Below are positions 1 to 7,690 of a stretch of 8,386 nt of DNA, piece after piece. Each line of letters begins with the position of its first letter. Position 1 is the stretch's first letter. Location of the stretch: NCBI GenBank assembly GCA_947259425.1, contig CAMYMO010000389.1:1-8386 (forward strand). The letters run 5' to 3'. The notes under the pieces were generated by a model. It had not been told where the DNA came from and did no database searches. It saw nothing but the letters and a program-made list of their open reading frames with translations. Position numbers and translations under genes: made by a program. The stretch comes from an uncultured Ectothiorhodospiraceae bacterium. GTDB taxonomy: Bacteria; Pseudomonadota; Gammaproteobacteria; UBA6429; Thiohalophilaceae.

Positions 1-124
1 GCCGAGTGGTGAGATTTTTCCGTTTGAGCTGATTTTGCGTAATGAAGATGAAACCATTGAAGTCAAATTAGTGCTTGATGAGAATGGTGAAATCAAGATC
101 GTTTTGCCCGAGGATTTTAGCTAG
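1..124 (+). CDS. gspH: GspH minor pseudopilin, C-terminal fragment (5' end outside window)
   Basis: Last 40 codons of an open frame whose first complete codon begins at base 2; it ends in TAG at 122-124. The opening residues PSGEIFPFEL resemble the C-terminal beta-strand stretch of type II secretion GspH proteins, where a (S)GE-x-x-PFEL pattern is common, followed by a strand-rich tail ending LPEDFS. GspH is a minor pseudopilin near the pseudopilus tip. The prepilin signal and hydrophobic helix lie outside the window, so the call rests on the tail motif and on position: gspI follows after 2 bases, which is the standard order. A GspG identity is unlikely because gspI comes directly next. Confidence 0.8.
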   Translation, partial: PSGEIFPFELILRNEDETIEVKLVLDENGEIKIVLPEDFS

Positions 125-126
125 CC

Positions 127-510
127 ATGTGTTCGAACACAAAGCATAAAAAGGGATTTACCCTCATTGAAGTCTTAGTCGCGATGGTGATCTTATCGCT
201 TAGCTTACTCGCGGCGATCAAGGTGGCCTCGGGTGTGACCCGTTCGGCGATTGATCTACAGGAAATTACCATCGCGCAGTGGGTGGCAATGAATAAAGTG
301 GTGGAATTACGCTTAGCTAAAACCTTACCAAAGACTGGTCGTACCAATGGTCAGGACGAGATGGCCGGGCGTGACTGGCGTTGGGATATTGTCGTGAATG
401 AAACGCCGTATCCGAAATTACGTGAGGTTCATGTCAGTGTAAAACCGGCGAGTGAAGAGGCCGATGGACCGGTAACGACCACGGTGATTTCGTTAATAGG
501 TGAACTGTGA
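127..510 (+). CDS. gspI: Type II secretion minor pseudopilin GspI
   Basis: 127 residues, the usual GspI size. It opens with a short basic leader and a class III prepilin signal, KKG|FTLIEVLVAM: prepilin peptidase should cut after Gly10 and methylate Phe11. Glu15 is the conserved Glu5 of the mature protein, and the hydrophobic helix spans about residues 11-34. The segment QWVAMNKVVELRL is typical of the GspI family after the helix. In known systems GspI forms the tip complex of the inner-membrane-anchored pseudopilus with GspJ and GspK. The ATG lies 2 bases after the gspH stop. GAGGA at 110-114 is a possible but distant ribosome site (12 bases), so coupling to gspH is likely. The stop TGA overlaps the gspJ start. 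Confidence 0.95.
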   Translation: MCSNTKHKKGFTLIEVLVAMVILSLSLLAAIKVASGVTRSAIDLQEITIAQWVAMNKVVELRLAKTLPKTGRTNGQDEMAGRDWRWDIVVNETPYPKLREVHVSVKPASEEADGPVTTTVISLIGEL

Positions 511-1142
511 ATTTTAAAGCGATAAAACAACAGTCTGGATTTACCCTATTTGAGCTATTAGTTGCGATGGCTGTGTTCGGCGTGGTTTCCTATATGTCTT
601 ATACCGGCCTGGCGCAAATCCTGGATGCCCGTGAGCAAACCAATGCTACTCAGCAACGACTGACTGATATCCAGTTGACCTTTTTAAACCTGGAACGTGA
701 CTTACAACATGTCGTTAAACGCCCGATACGAAATAGCTTTGGTGATTACGTTGGTGAAGTGGTCGGTGATGAATTGGCAGACTATCGCTTAGCCATCACC
801 CGAGGTGGGCGGCATGTACCAGATGATTTCCCGAAAAGCAATTTGCAGCGAGTGGGTTATGTTTTAGAAGATGAAATTTTATATCGGATTACCTGGCCCG
901 TGTTAGATCAGGCGCAGGATACCGAACCGCGTAAAAAAGAGATATTGACCGATGTTGAAAACGTCGAAGTGCGTTTTTTAAGTGATAAAGGTGAATGGGA
1001 AACCAGTTGGGATTCAGCCGAAACCCCAGCGGGTCAAGTTCAAAATACACAGGCAATCGGTACCCCAAGGGCAGTTGCGGTAAAAATTACCATAAAAGAC
1101 TACGGTGCGATAAATCGTATGTTTTTGTTGTCAGAGGTTTAA
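507..1142 (+). CDS. gspJ: Type II secretion minor pseudopilin GspJ
   Basis: 211 residues, normal for GspJ. The start is GTG at 507, overlapping the gspI stop in the arrangement GTGA; AGGTGA at 498-503 serves as ribosome site. The prepilin signal is QQSG|FTLFELLVAM, with predicted cleavage after Gly11 and Glu16 as mature Glu5. The helix runs to about residue 35. The later segments LTFLNLERDLQHVVKRPIR and VGYVLEDEILYRITWPVLD match the conserved GspJ body, in which a beta-rich domain follows the N-terminal helix. GspJ packs with GspI and GspK at the pseudopilus tip (family knowledge). It is translationally coupled to gspI, and gspK follows 2 bases after its TAA. Confidence 0.95.
   Translation: MNFKAIKQQSGFTLFELLVAMAVFGVVSYMSYTGLAQILDAREQTNATQQRLTDIQLTFLNLERDLQHVVKRPIRNSFGDYVGEVVGDELADYRLAITRGGRHVPDDFPKSNLQRVGYVLEDEILYRITWPVLDQAQDTEPRKKEILTDVENVEVRFLSDKGEWETSWDSAETPAGQVQNTQAIGTPRAVAVKITIKDYGAINRMFLLSEV
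1133..1137 (+). promoter_or_regulatory. Ribosome binding site deciding the gspK start
   Basis: AGAGG ends 7 bases before TTG at 1145 and lies inside the last codons of gspJ. It supports TTG at 1145 as the start of gspK. The longer open frame from ATG at 995 would be buried in gspJ and would place about 50 non-family residues before the prepilin signal. Confidence 0.6.
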
Positions 1143-1144
1143 GC

Positions 1145-2080
1145 TTGAACGTATTTCAGCATAGACGATTTAAGAAAGGTGTTGCCTTAATCACCGCGAT
1201 GATGGTGATGAGTCTGGCGACCATCACGGCCGTTTCGATGACAGCGGATCAACAGGTGTATTTACGTCGTACTGAAAATATTCGTTTCCATGAACAGGTC
1301 TTTATGTATTTGCTAAGCGCTGAAGATTTTACCAAGATTGTCCTGGCCGAAGACGATCCAAAACAGGATTCGCTGCAAGATGATTGGTATAGCGAAGAGC
1401 CGGTGGTGTTTCCGATCGAAGGTGGTGTATTAACCGGTCAGGTTTTTGATTTACAGGGTAAACTCAACATAAATAATTTATCTAAAACACAACGAAACAA
1501 ATGGGACGAGGATCGGCTTCGCCAGGCCTTGGCGAATAATAATATTCCAACCGATCTGGCCAGCGTGATCATTGACTGGATGGACGATAATCAGGACTCA
1601 CTGCCCGGTGGTGCTGAAGACGTCGATTATTTGAGTGGTGATCGATCGTACCGCACGGCGGGAACCAAAATGGGCAGTATTTCCGAGTTAAAACTATTAA
1701 AAGGCATCAACCAGGAAAAATACGAGCAGCTACTGGAAGTATTGATCGCGATTCCCAATGAGGACAATACGACGATCAATATCAATACTGCACCGGGACC
1801 CGTATTACGTATGATCATTCCTGAATTAAGTGAAAGCGAAGCCGAAGACCTTGCTGAAGATCTGGCCGAAAATCCGCTGAACGAGCCAGATGATTTACTT
1901 GATCATGCGTTAGTCAAAGGTAAAAAAGTGGATGTGAATGGCTTAAGTACTGAAACAAACTATTTCTTACTGGAATCGTTTGCCTCTGTACAACGAGCAA
2001 AATCAAAGATGGAAAGTATTATCTATCGCCAGGACGCAAAGAACATTAAGGTTGTGATGCGTTCACTGGGGGGCCTGTAA
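1145..2080 (+). CDS. gspK: Type II secretion minor pseudopilin GspK (TTG start)
   Basis: With TTG at 1145 the protein has 311 residues, close to the usual 300-330. This start gives a correct short leader, MNVFQHRRFKKG|VALITAMMVM, with cleavage after Gly12. Position 5 of the mature protein is Thr17 instead of Glu; lack of Glu5 is the hallmark of GspK, the tip-capping pseudopilin. Family motifs follow in order: DLQGKLNINNL at 102-112, DWMDDNQDSLPGGAEDVDYL at 144-163 (an acidic PGGAE segment in the region known for metal binding in GspK) and NINTAP at 212-217 leading into the SAM-like helical domain. The frame stays open upstream to 995, but that stretch overlaps gspJ and does not look like GspK. 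gspL starts 2 bases after the TAA. Confidence 0.93.
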   Translation: MNVFQHRRFKKGVALITAMMVMSLATITAVSMTADQQVYLRRTENIRFHEQVFMYLLSAEDFTKIVLAEDDPKQDSLQDDWYSEEPVVFPIEGGVLTGQVFDLQGKLNINNLSKTQRNKWDEDRLRQALANNNIPTDLASVIIDWMDDNQDSLPGGAEDVDYLSGDRSYRTAGTKMGSISELKLLKGINQEKYEQLLEVLIAIPNEDNTTININTAPGPVLRMIIPELSESEAEDLAEDLAENPLNEPDDLLDHALVKGKKVDVNGLSTETNYFLLESFASVQRAKSKMESIIYRQDAKNIKVVMRSLGGL

Positions 2081-2082
2081 AG

Positions 2083-3303
2083 ATGCGTACCATTTTATTA
2101 CGTATTGATCCCACGGCAACGGATGCGAGCTGGCAACGGATTGAAAATGGTCAATTAGCAGGTTCGTTCCATAAAGGTCGTTTGGCCGAAGCGTTTCGTT
2201 ATTGTCGTGGCGCACGTGTGGTGGTGATGGTGCCTGCTGAAGAAATCTTTATTACTGAAATTCTTTTACCTGGCAAAAATCGAAAAAAATTGATCAAAGC
2301 CGTGCCCTATGCGGTTGAAGATCAAATTGTCGATGACATTGAAACATTACACTTTGCCCTCAGCCCGGCACCCCGCGATGGTAAATTTATTGTCGCTGCG
2401 GTTGAAACCAAGTTGATCGATTATTGGGATAATGCGTTGCGTGCCGTCGGCATTCATGCAGAGACAATGATACCGGATGTATTGGCCTTAGTTGACTCAA
2501 AAGAATCGTGGTCTGTTTTGCTCGAATCAAACCGTGCGTTGGTTCGTAGCCCGATCGGTATGTTTAGCAGTGATATCGAGAATTTACCGCTGATGTTGAA
2601 CAACCTCCACCGACAGGCCGAAGATAAACCTGAAGAGGTGACGGTATACGATTGTTCACAAGCCAATCACATGACGGCCTTAAAGGCGTTATGTTCTGAT
2701 ATTGAATTTACTTTGGTGGATTGCCCCGATGGTCCCTTTGGCGTATTCGCTCGCCACTTTGATCTACGTAATAGCGTCAATCTCTTACAAGGTGAATATA
2801 ATCGTCAGCAAGGTATTGGACGTCATTTCAAACCCTGGATTCCAGCCGCAGGTTTATTTGCCGTTTGGATTGGCTGGCAACTGGTTGTGAATGTTTCGGC
2901 AATGATTGATCTTGGCCATCGCAGTGATGAACTGACACAACAAATGCAAAAAGTATATCAATCAGCATTTCGCGGCGCGAAAAAACCGCCTTTAGGTTAT
3001 GAACGCAGCAGCATGGAATCCAAGATTAACAAAATGCTGGAAAAGCAAGGTCAGGCCAAAGGTGGTCTGCAGGAGATGTTGGTTAAAATGGCGCCCATTT
3101 TAAAAAATGTAAAAGGTGTCGTCATTGATGGTATTCGTTTTAGCAATGGCAAACTGGATCTTGATTTAACCGTAAAAGGTTCCGGTGACGTAGAGCCGCT
3201 CGAAGAAAAGATAAAACAGCAAACCGGCTGGGAAGTAAAGTCTAATGCGAGTACGTCGAAAGGTGTAACCAAAGTACGTTTGAACATTAAAAGTTCGAGT
3301 TAA
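2083..3303 (+). CDS. gspL: Type II secretion inner-membrane platform protein GspL
   Basis: 406 residues, the usual size. GspL links the cytoplasmic ATPase GspE to the inner-membrane platform and pairs with GspM (family knowledge). The N-terminal part to about residue 240 is the actin-like cytoplasmic domain. It contains KAVPYAVEDQIVDDIETLHFA around residues 72-92, the most recognisable GspL segment. A single membrane span falls at about residues 252-271 (PWIPAAGLFAVWIGWQLVVN). The periplasmic part, about 272-406, has an alpha-helical linker and then a ferredoxin-like fold ending GWEVKSNAS...VRLNIKSSS. The ATG is 2 bases after the gspK stop without a strong ribosome site, so coupling is likely. 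The frame ends in tandem stops, TAA TAG, at 3301-3306. Confidence 0.95.
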   Translation: MRTILLRIDPTATDASWQRIENGQLAGSFHKGRLAEAFRYCRGARVVVMVPAEEIFITEILLPGKNRKKLIKAVPYAVEDQIVDDIETLHFALSPAPRDGKFIVAAVETKLIDYWDNALRAVGIHAETMIPDVLALVDSKESWSVLLESNRALVRSPIGMFSSDIENLPLMLNNLHRQAEDKPEEVTVYDCSQANHMTALKALCSDIEFTLVDCPDGPFGVFARHFDLRNSVNLLQGEYNRQQGIGRHFKPWIPAAGLFAVWIGWQLVVNVSAMIDLGHRSDELTQQMQKVYQSAFRGAKKPPLGYERSSMESKINKMLEKQGQAKGGLQEMLVKMAPILKNVKGVVIDGIRFSNGKLDLDLTVKGSGDVEPLEEKIKQQTGWEVKSNASTSKGVTKVRLNIKSSS

Positions 3304-3315
3304 TAGATTTATCAA

Positions 3316-3807
3316 ATGAATGAAAATATAGAAAAGTTAAAAAATCAATTTGAGCAGCTCAATAGTCGCGAACGCACTATGGTGATTGCCGCTGCTGTGG
3401 CGTTGGCCTTTTTTATTCCATACCAGTTTATCTGGTCTCCGATCGTGAATGGTGTTGAGGAGAGACGCAGTAAAGTTGAAAAGCAGGAGCAGGATCTGGC
3501 CTGGATGCAATCCAAATTAAGTGAAGTACAACAGCTATCGCGTACAGCAAACAATTCAAGTACCTCTGGAAAATCACTTTATGGTTTAATCGAAAAAACC
3601 GCCCGCCAAAAATTTGGTAATGATATTCGCATACAACAAGAAGGCAAAAAAGGCATTCGCATACAATTAAAAGATGTGGGATTTGATGCGGTCATGTTCT
3701 GGTTGGATGACCTGCAAGTTAAATATAAAGCCAATATAAAAGATTTTAAGGTGGATAGAAGTAAAAATGTTGGCAATGTCCGCGCCAGTGTATTGGTGGA
3801 AAGTTAA
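3316..3807 (+). CDS. gspM: Type II secretion inner-membrane platform protein GspM
   Basis: 163 residues, standard for GspM. A short cytoplasmic N-terminus carries SRER just before the single membrane span, about residues 22-40 (MVIAAAVALAFFIPYQFIW). Next comes the WSPI motif, a charged coiled-coil stretch (VEERRSKVEKQEQDLAWMQSK) and a C-terminal ferredoxin-like domain containing GFDAVMFWLDDLQ, which matches the family pattern of a Trp-Leu pair in the last helix. GspM binds GspL and stabilises the platform. The ATG is 12 bases after the gspL stop and no clear Shine-Dalgarno precedes it. The terminal A of its TAA is the first base of the gspN ATG. A 12-base direct repeat encoding IRIQ occurs at 3625-3636 and 3655-3666. 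Confidence 0.93.
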   Translation: MNENIEKLKNQFEQLNSRERTMVIAAAVALAFFIPYQFIWSPIVNGVEERRSKVEKQEQDLAWMQSKLSEVQQLSRTANNSSTSGKSLYGLIEKTARQKFGNDIRIQQEGKKGIRIQLKDVGFDAVMFWLDDLQVKYKANIKDFKVDRSKNVGNVRASVLVES

Positions 3808-4625
3808 TGGTTAGTTTAAAGCTTTCAAAGAAAAATCGTCGATTAATCTATGTCGGTCTTGCCTGTTACCTGGCGTTTTTGATGATCACACTGCCCGCCA
3901 GTTTTTTAACCCGCTATATACTACCTTCGATCGATCCGACTGGTGTGGTTCAGCTGCAAAGTGTGCATGGCAGTATATGGGATGGACAGGCCAACAATAC
4001 CCGTATTGGTCAATTCAACCTTGGTGCGTTGAATTGGGATTTGAGTGGTTGGGGCTTATTATTAGGTAATATCAATTTAGACGTTGATTTTAAATCAGAG
4101 TTAGCGAACGGCTTTGGTGACCTTTCGCTTGGAATGGGGGGATCGACCTCGGCGAGTGATGTGGAGATAAACTTTCCAGCTGAAATGTTGCAACCATTAT
4201 TCTCGGGTTTTCCAATCAGTATCTCTGGTGATTTGCGTGGTACGATAACGGAGTTGAACTACATTCAGTTCGAACAGTTGCAGGCCGACGGTCGCGTTGT
4301 ATGGCAAGGGGCAGCATTACGTGCTCCGCAAAATATAGAACTCGGGGATTTTCTGATTGATATGTCTCCGCATAATCAAGGTACGAAAATAAAAATCACC
4401 GATGAAAATCAAGGACCGATTAAGACTGAACTCAACATCAAATTAAGCGGTAAGGGTAAATACACCTTAAATGGCTGGATGCAGGCACGAGATCAAAGTC
4501 AGCAGCACATCACTGAGGCATTACGCTTTATCGGTGCCCGTGCAGATAGTACGGGACGGTTCTGGGTTTCGTATAATGGGAGTTTAGGCAAGAAGAATGT
4601 TCGTGGTCAGAGACAAGTTCGGTAA
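3807..4625 (+). CDS. gspN: Type II secretion accessory protein GspN
   Basis: 272 residues, slightly longer than many GspN proteins (about 250). One N-terminal membrane anchor lies at about residues 12-30, and the rest is a beta-rich, AsmA-like periplasmic region. Family features are VHGSIWDGQA shortly after the anchor and ALNWDLSGWGLLLGNINLDVDF, the W-x-L...LL-x-G pattern. GspN is present in only part of known type II systems and is often dispensable; its exact role is not settled. The ATG overlaps the gspM stop by one base, and GGTGGA at 3795-3800 is a good ribosome site. It appears to be the last gene of the operon, because the next gene lies 17 bases away on the opposite strand. The C-terminal end is basic (KKNVRGQRQVR). 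Confidence 0.88.
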   Translation: MVSLKLSKKNRRLIYVGLACYLAFLMITLPASFLTRYILPSIDPTGVVQLQSVHGSIWDGQANNTRIGQFNLGALNWDLSGWGLLLGNINLDVDFKSELANGFGDLSLGMGGSTSASDVEINFPAEMLQPLFSGFPISISGDLRGTITELNYIQFEQLQADGRVVWQGAALRAPQNIELGDFLIDMSPHNQGTKIKITDENQGPIKTELNIKLSGKGKYTLNGWMQARDQSQQHITEALRFIGARADSTGRFWVSYNGSLGKKNVRGQRQVR

Positions 4626-4642
4626 ATAAGTTTAATTATAGT

Positions 4643-6040
4643 TTATTCTATACCTAACTTCTTAATACGATAGCGCAACTGCCGAAAGGTTATCCCGAGT
4701 AATTTAGCCGCCGCGGTTTTGTTGTAACGGGTTTTTTCTAACGCCTTAGTAATCACTTCACGCTCTTTAATATTCATGGCCGGATCAAGCGAAAAACTTT
4801 CATCCAGATCAAGTTCACTGCCACGAATATCCAGGTCGGCAGTACTTTCCAGGATCTCGTTTAATTCTGAAGAGGTTTGAAATTCAGGTAAATGCAGATC
4901 GTTGCGGGTAATCTCATCGTGTTCACACATGGTCATTGCCCGCTCTAAAATATTTTCCAACTCGCGAACATTACCTGGAAAGGGGTAAGTGGCCAGGGCT
5001 TCATTGGCATCTTCGCTTAGATGCGGAATATCGACCTTCCATTCGGTTGAGATCAATTTTAAAAAATGCTCAACCAGCAGAGGTATGTCTTCTTTACGTT
5101 CACGTAAACTCGGAACGTTTAATTCGATAACATTTATACGATAAAATAAATCCTGGCGGAATTGGTTATTAGCGACCAGCTCGGCGAGGTTTTTATGCGT
5201 TGCGCTGAGGATACGAACATTAATTGGAATTTCATCGTTGCCACCAATCGGACGTACCGCCTTTTCTTGAATGGCTCGTAATAATTTTACCTGCATTTGT
5301 AAAGGTAGATCGGCCACTTCATCCAAAAACAAAGTACCGCCGTCCGCCGCATTGAACAGGCCTTGTTTGTCAGTTAAGGCCCCGGTAAAACTGCCTTTTT
5401 GATGACCGAAGAATTCACTTTCCATTAATTCAGTGGGAATAGCGCCACAGTTAACCGGTACAAAGGGTTTCTCCTGGCGAGGCCCCTTATTATGAATTAA
5501 ACGCGCAACCAGTTCTTTACCGACACCGGACTCACCACTTATGTAGACTGGCGCCTGGCTGCGTGCCAGTTTTGCAATGGTTTTACGAGTAGACTGCATT
5601 GCTTTGGATGAACCGAGTAACTCCAGTTCTGTCTCATCTTCAGTTTGATCGTCGGGGATGATGGGTGGGGCAAGTTTTAATGCTGCATTAATTAAATGGC
5701 GTAGGGTTTTTAGTTCAACCGGTTTCGAGATGAAATCAAACGCACCGGCTTTCAATGCCTCAATCGCGGTTTCCATATTGCCGTGCGCGGTAATCATCGC
5801 CACCGGTAATTGTGGAAACTCGTTATTAATATATTTAACCAGTTCAATGCCGTTACCGTCAGGCAAGCGCATATCGGTTAGACATAAATCATAATCTTGT
5901 TCAGCAAGTCGTTTTTTTGCCTGGTTAATATCTTTGGCGCTGGCGGTATCTTTACCCATGCGTGCTAGGGTAATCTCAAGCAATTCTCGAATATCGGGCT
6001 CGTCATCGACAATTAAAATTAGTTGTTTATCGTTGCTCAT
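4643..6040 (-). CDS. pilR: Sigma-54-dependent response regulator PilR
   Basis: 465 residues with three domains. The receiver, about 1-122, has the acidic pair D12/D13, phosphoacceptor D56, T84 and K106, all intact. The AAA+ sigma-54 activation domain, about 140-375, has Walker A GESGVGKE at 169-176, the sigma-54 contact loop GSFTGA at 216-221, Walker B GGTLFLDE ending D239/E240, and the FRQDLFYRINVIEL motif. The C-terminal Fis-type helix-turn-helix, about 424-465, includes NKTAAAKLLGITFRQLRYRI. The close similarity to Pseudomonas PilR as I recall it, including GSFTGA and DKQGLF, and the adjacent pilS support PilR over NtrC. PilR activates pilin transcription with sigma-54 in known species. 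The ATG directly abuts the pilS stop (TAAATG), so the two are co-translated. No type IV pilin gene is in this window. Confidence 0.93.
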   Translation of the reverse strand: MSNDKQLILIVDDEPDIRELLEITLARMGKDTASAKDINQAKKRLAEQDYDLCLTDMRLPDGNGIELVKYINNEFPQLPVAMITAHGNMETAIEALKAGAFDFISKPVELKTLRHLINAALKLAPPIIPDDQTEDETELELLGSSKAMQSTRKTIAKLARSQAPVYISGESGVGKELVARLIHNKGPRQEKPFVPVNCGAIPTELMESEFFGHQKGSFTGALTDKQGLFNAADGGTLFLDEVADLPLQMQVKLLRAIQEKAVRPIGGNDEIPINVRILSATHKNLAELVANNQFRQDLFYRINVIELNVPSLRERKEDIPLLVEHFLKLISTEWKVDIPHLSEDANEALATYPFPGNVRELENILERAMTMCEHDEITRNDLHLPEFQTSSELNEILESTADLDIRGSELDLDESFSLDPAMNIKEREVITKALEKTRYNKTAAAKLLGITFRQLRYRIKKLGIE

Positions 6041-7672
6041 TTACTCTATATGCCGGCGTGGGTCCTGGAATGTTATCCGAAAATAACGTTGCCCGTCACC
6101 TTCGTTTATGTAATTTAAATGAGCTTGATTGCCTTCGGCTAATTCACGTGATAAATACAGGCCTAATCCGGTCCCTGTTGTTTCGGTGGTGAAAAAGGGC
6201 TCAAATATATGTTTAATAGCATCTTCAGAGACACCAGGTCCTTTATCATAGATATCGAGAAATGGGCGCGTATCAGTATCCGTGCGGCCGCCAATTAAAC
6301 TGACCAAGGGTTTTTCAGTCGAAGACTGGCTATGATAGAGGCCATTCTGGCAAAGGTTGGTCAATATTTGATGTAAATGACCGGTATCGAACCGAATCAA
6401 CGTCGTCGTCGGTGAGATCTTAATAAAGAAGCTATCTTTCTCTATGCCATGGCCAATAGCGTAGTCGTGTATAAATTGATCAAGATAATCATTGAGGTTA
6501 AACAGCTCAACGTGTAATGGATTTCGGTGGCTGACGGTCATTACATTTTCGACAATGGTATTCAGTCTTCGTGAGTGGTCTGAAATGATCTGGGTGAGAC
6601 GCTCATCATTGTCATCGAGATTATCCGATTCGGCTAATAGTTGACCTGCGTGACTAATTGCACCCAGTGGATTGCGAATTTCATGGGCAATACTCGCCGT
6701 TAAGCGACCCAACGAGGCGAGTTGTAATTGCTGCGCTTGTTGAGCCATGGCCGCCATATCTTGCAGGAATATCACCGCACCTGAATCCGCGTGATCGCCT
6801 ATCCGCGCGAAACGGGGTGAGATATCGATTGGATTGGATACCAGTTGAATGGCTTCGGGGTCTCGAGTCGGATCTTTAACCCAGGCCTGCCATTGGCTTG
6901 CAAGCTCAGGCACAACCTTGATGATATTTGCATTATAGTGAGTCTCATCTATATGTAGCATTTGCGCAGCGGATTCATTGATTAAACGAATATCACCATT
7001 TTGATCTAACACGATCACGCCGGTTTGCATACGTTGAATGATATGTTGGGTGAGTTGGGCAAGATTAGCGAGATCCAGTCCCCGTTTTGCCGCTAAATCT
7101 TCACTTTCGCGAACACGACGTGCGACGTACATAAATAAGACAGCCGTACCAAAATAGGTCATGCCGAGTAAACCGGCAAATGGATAGCTATTACCTTTAG
7201 GGTAAGTAAAGCTAATCGAAATCTGCTCAACCAGAATGATAATGGTCGCCAAAGCGGCGAGTCCCAATGCGGTTCGCCCACCGAGAATAACACTGGTACT
7301 GGCCACGGTGATCACGATCAGAACCCCAAGCCCACTTTGGATACCACCACTGACATGCATGAGCAAGGTCAACAAAATGATGTCCGTTAAAGCGCTGGCC
7401 CAAACCTTAAAAGAAAATGGGATGGATAGGGTATTTTGAGTGGACCAAATGCTGATACCAAGTAGCAGGTAAATGACACTGTAGGTAAGAAAGGCTTCCG
7501 GGTTATTGCTGCCGAGCGGGGCGATTAGATTATCAGTGGCATATAACAAACAAAATGTTACAGAAATGAATATCCGAAAAGCGCTGAGTAATTGCAGTGG
7601 CCGTCGTGGATCATGACTGGTTGGAATAACGTTACTCGAAAATGAGCCTGGTTTTAGAAAGTAGGATTCCAT
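6041..7672 (-). CDS. pilS: Sensor histidine kinase PilS
   Basis: 543 residues, typical of PilS. The N-terminal half is membrane-embedded, about residues 30-185, with roughly six hydrophobic segments. A PAS-like region follows, about 200-305 (MQTGVIVLDQNGDIRLINESAAQML). The kinase core has the H-box ASIAHEIRNPLG with phosphoacceptor H330, an N-box around LTNLCQNGLYHS, the G1 box DKGPGV, the F-box FEPFFTT and the G2 box GTGLGLYLS, so it should be catalytically active. In Pseudomonas, PilS phosphorylates PilR and senses pilin in the inner membrane; sensing here is inferred. The ATG at 7672 is the only reasonable start: no ATG, GTG or TTG occurs in frame until inside the first membrane segment. 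It has no clear ribosome site and lies 18 bases downstream of the PP0621-type gene, which suggests shared transcription. Confidence 0.93.
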   Translation of the reverse strand: MESYFLKPGSFSSNVIPTSHDPRRPLQLLSAFRIFISVTFCLLYATDNLIAPLGSNNPEAFLTYSVIYLLLGISIWSTQNTLSIPFSFKVWASALTDIILLTLLMHVSGGIQSGLGVLIVITVASTSVILGGRTALGLAALATIIILVEQISISFTYPKGNSYPFAGLLGMTYFGTAVLFMYVARRVRESEDLAAKRGLDLANLAQLTQHIIQRMQTGVIVLDQNGDIRLINESAAQMLHIDETHYNANIIKVVPELASQWQAWVKDPTRDPEAIQLVSNPIDISPRFARIGDHADSGAVIFLQDMAAMAQQAQQLQLASLGRLTASIAHEIRNPLGAISHAGQLLAESDNLDDNDERLTQIISDHSRRLNTIVENVMTVSHRNPLHVELFNLNDYLDQFIHDYAIGHGIEKDSFFIKISPTTTLIRFDTGHLHQILTNLCQNGLYHSQSSTEKPLVSLIGGRTDTDTRPFLDIYDKGPGVSEDAIKHIFEPFFTTETTGTGLGLYLSRELAEGNQAHLNYINEGDGQRYFRITFQDPRRHIE

Positions 7673-7690
7673 GTAGAGTATCGGGTGTTA

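Noticed and set aside
995..1144. N-terminal extension of gspK from ATG 995
   Set aside because: It lies wholly within gspJ in another frame, does not resemble GspK, and would put the prepilin signal about 60 residues from the N-terminus.
4623..4647. Bidirectional terminator between gspN and pilR
   Set aside because: Only a 5-base A/T stem (AATAA/TTATT) is available, with no GC pairs and no T-run; too weak to call.
5377..5395. GSFTGA instead of GAFTGA in PilR as a defect
   Set aside because: As I recall, Ser at this position also occurs in Pseudomonas PilR and other functional sigma-54 activators, so it is not evidence of inactivation.
5658..5894. Plus-strand open frame opposite pilR, and similar antisense frames opposite gspI, gspK, gspL, gspM and pilS
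   Set aside because: Each lies entirely within a well-supported gene on the other strand and shows no family features or ribosome sites.
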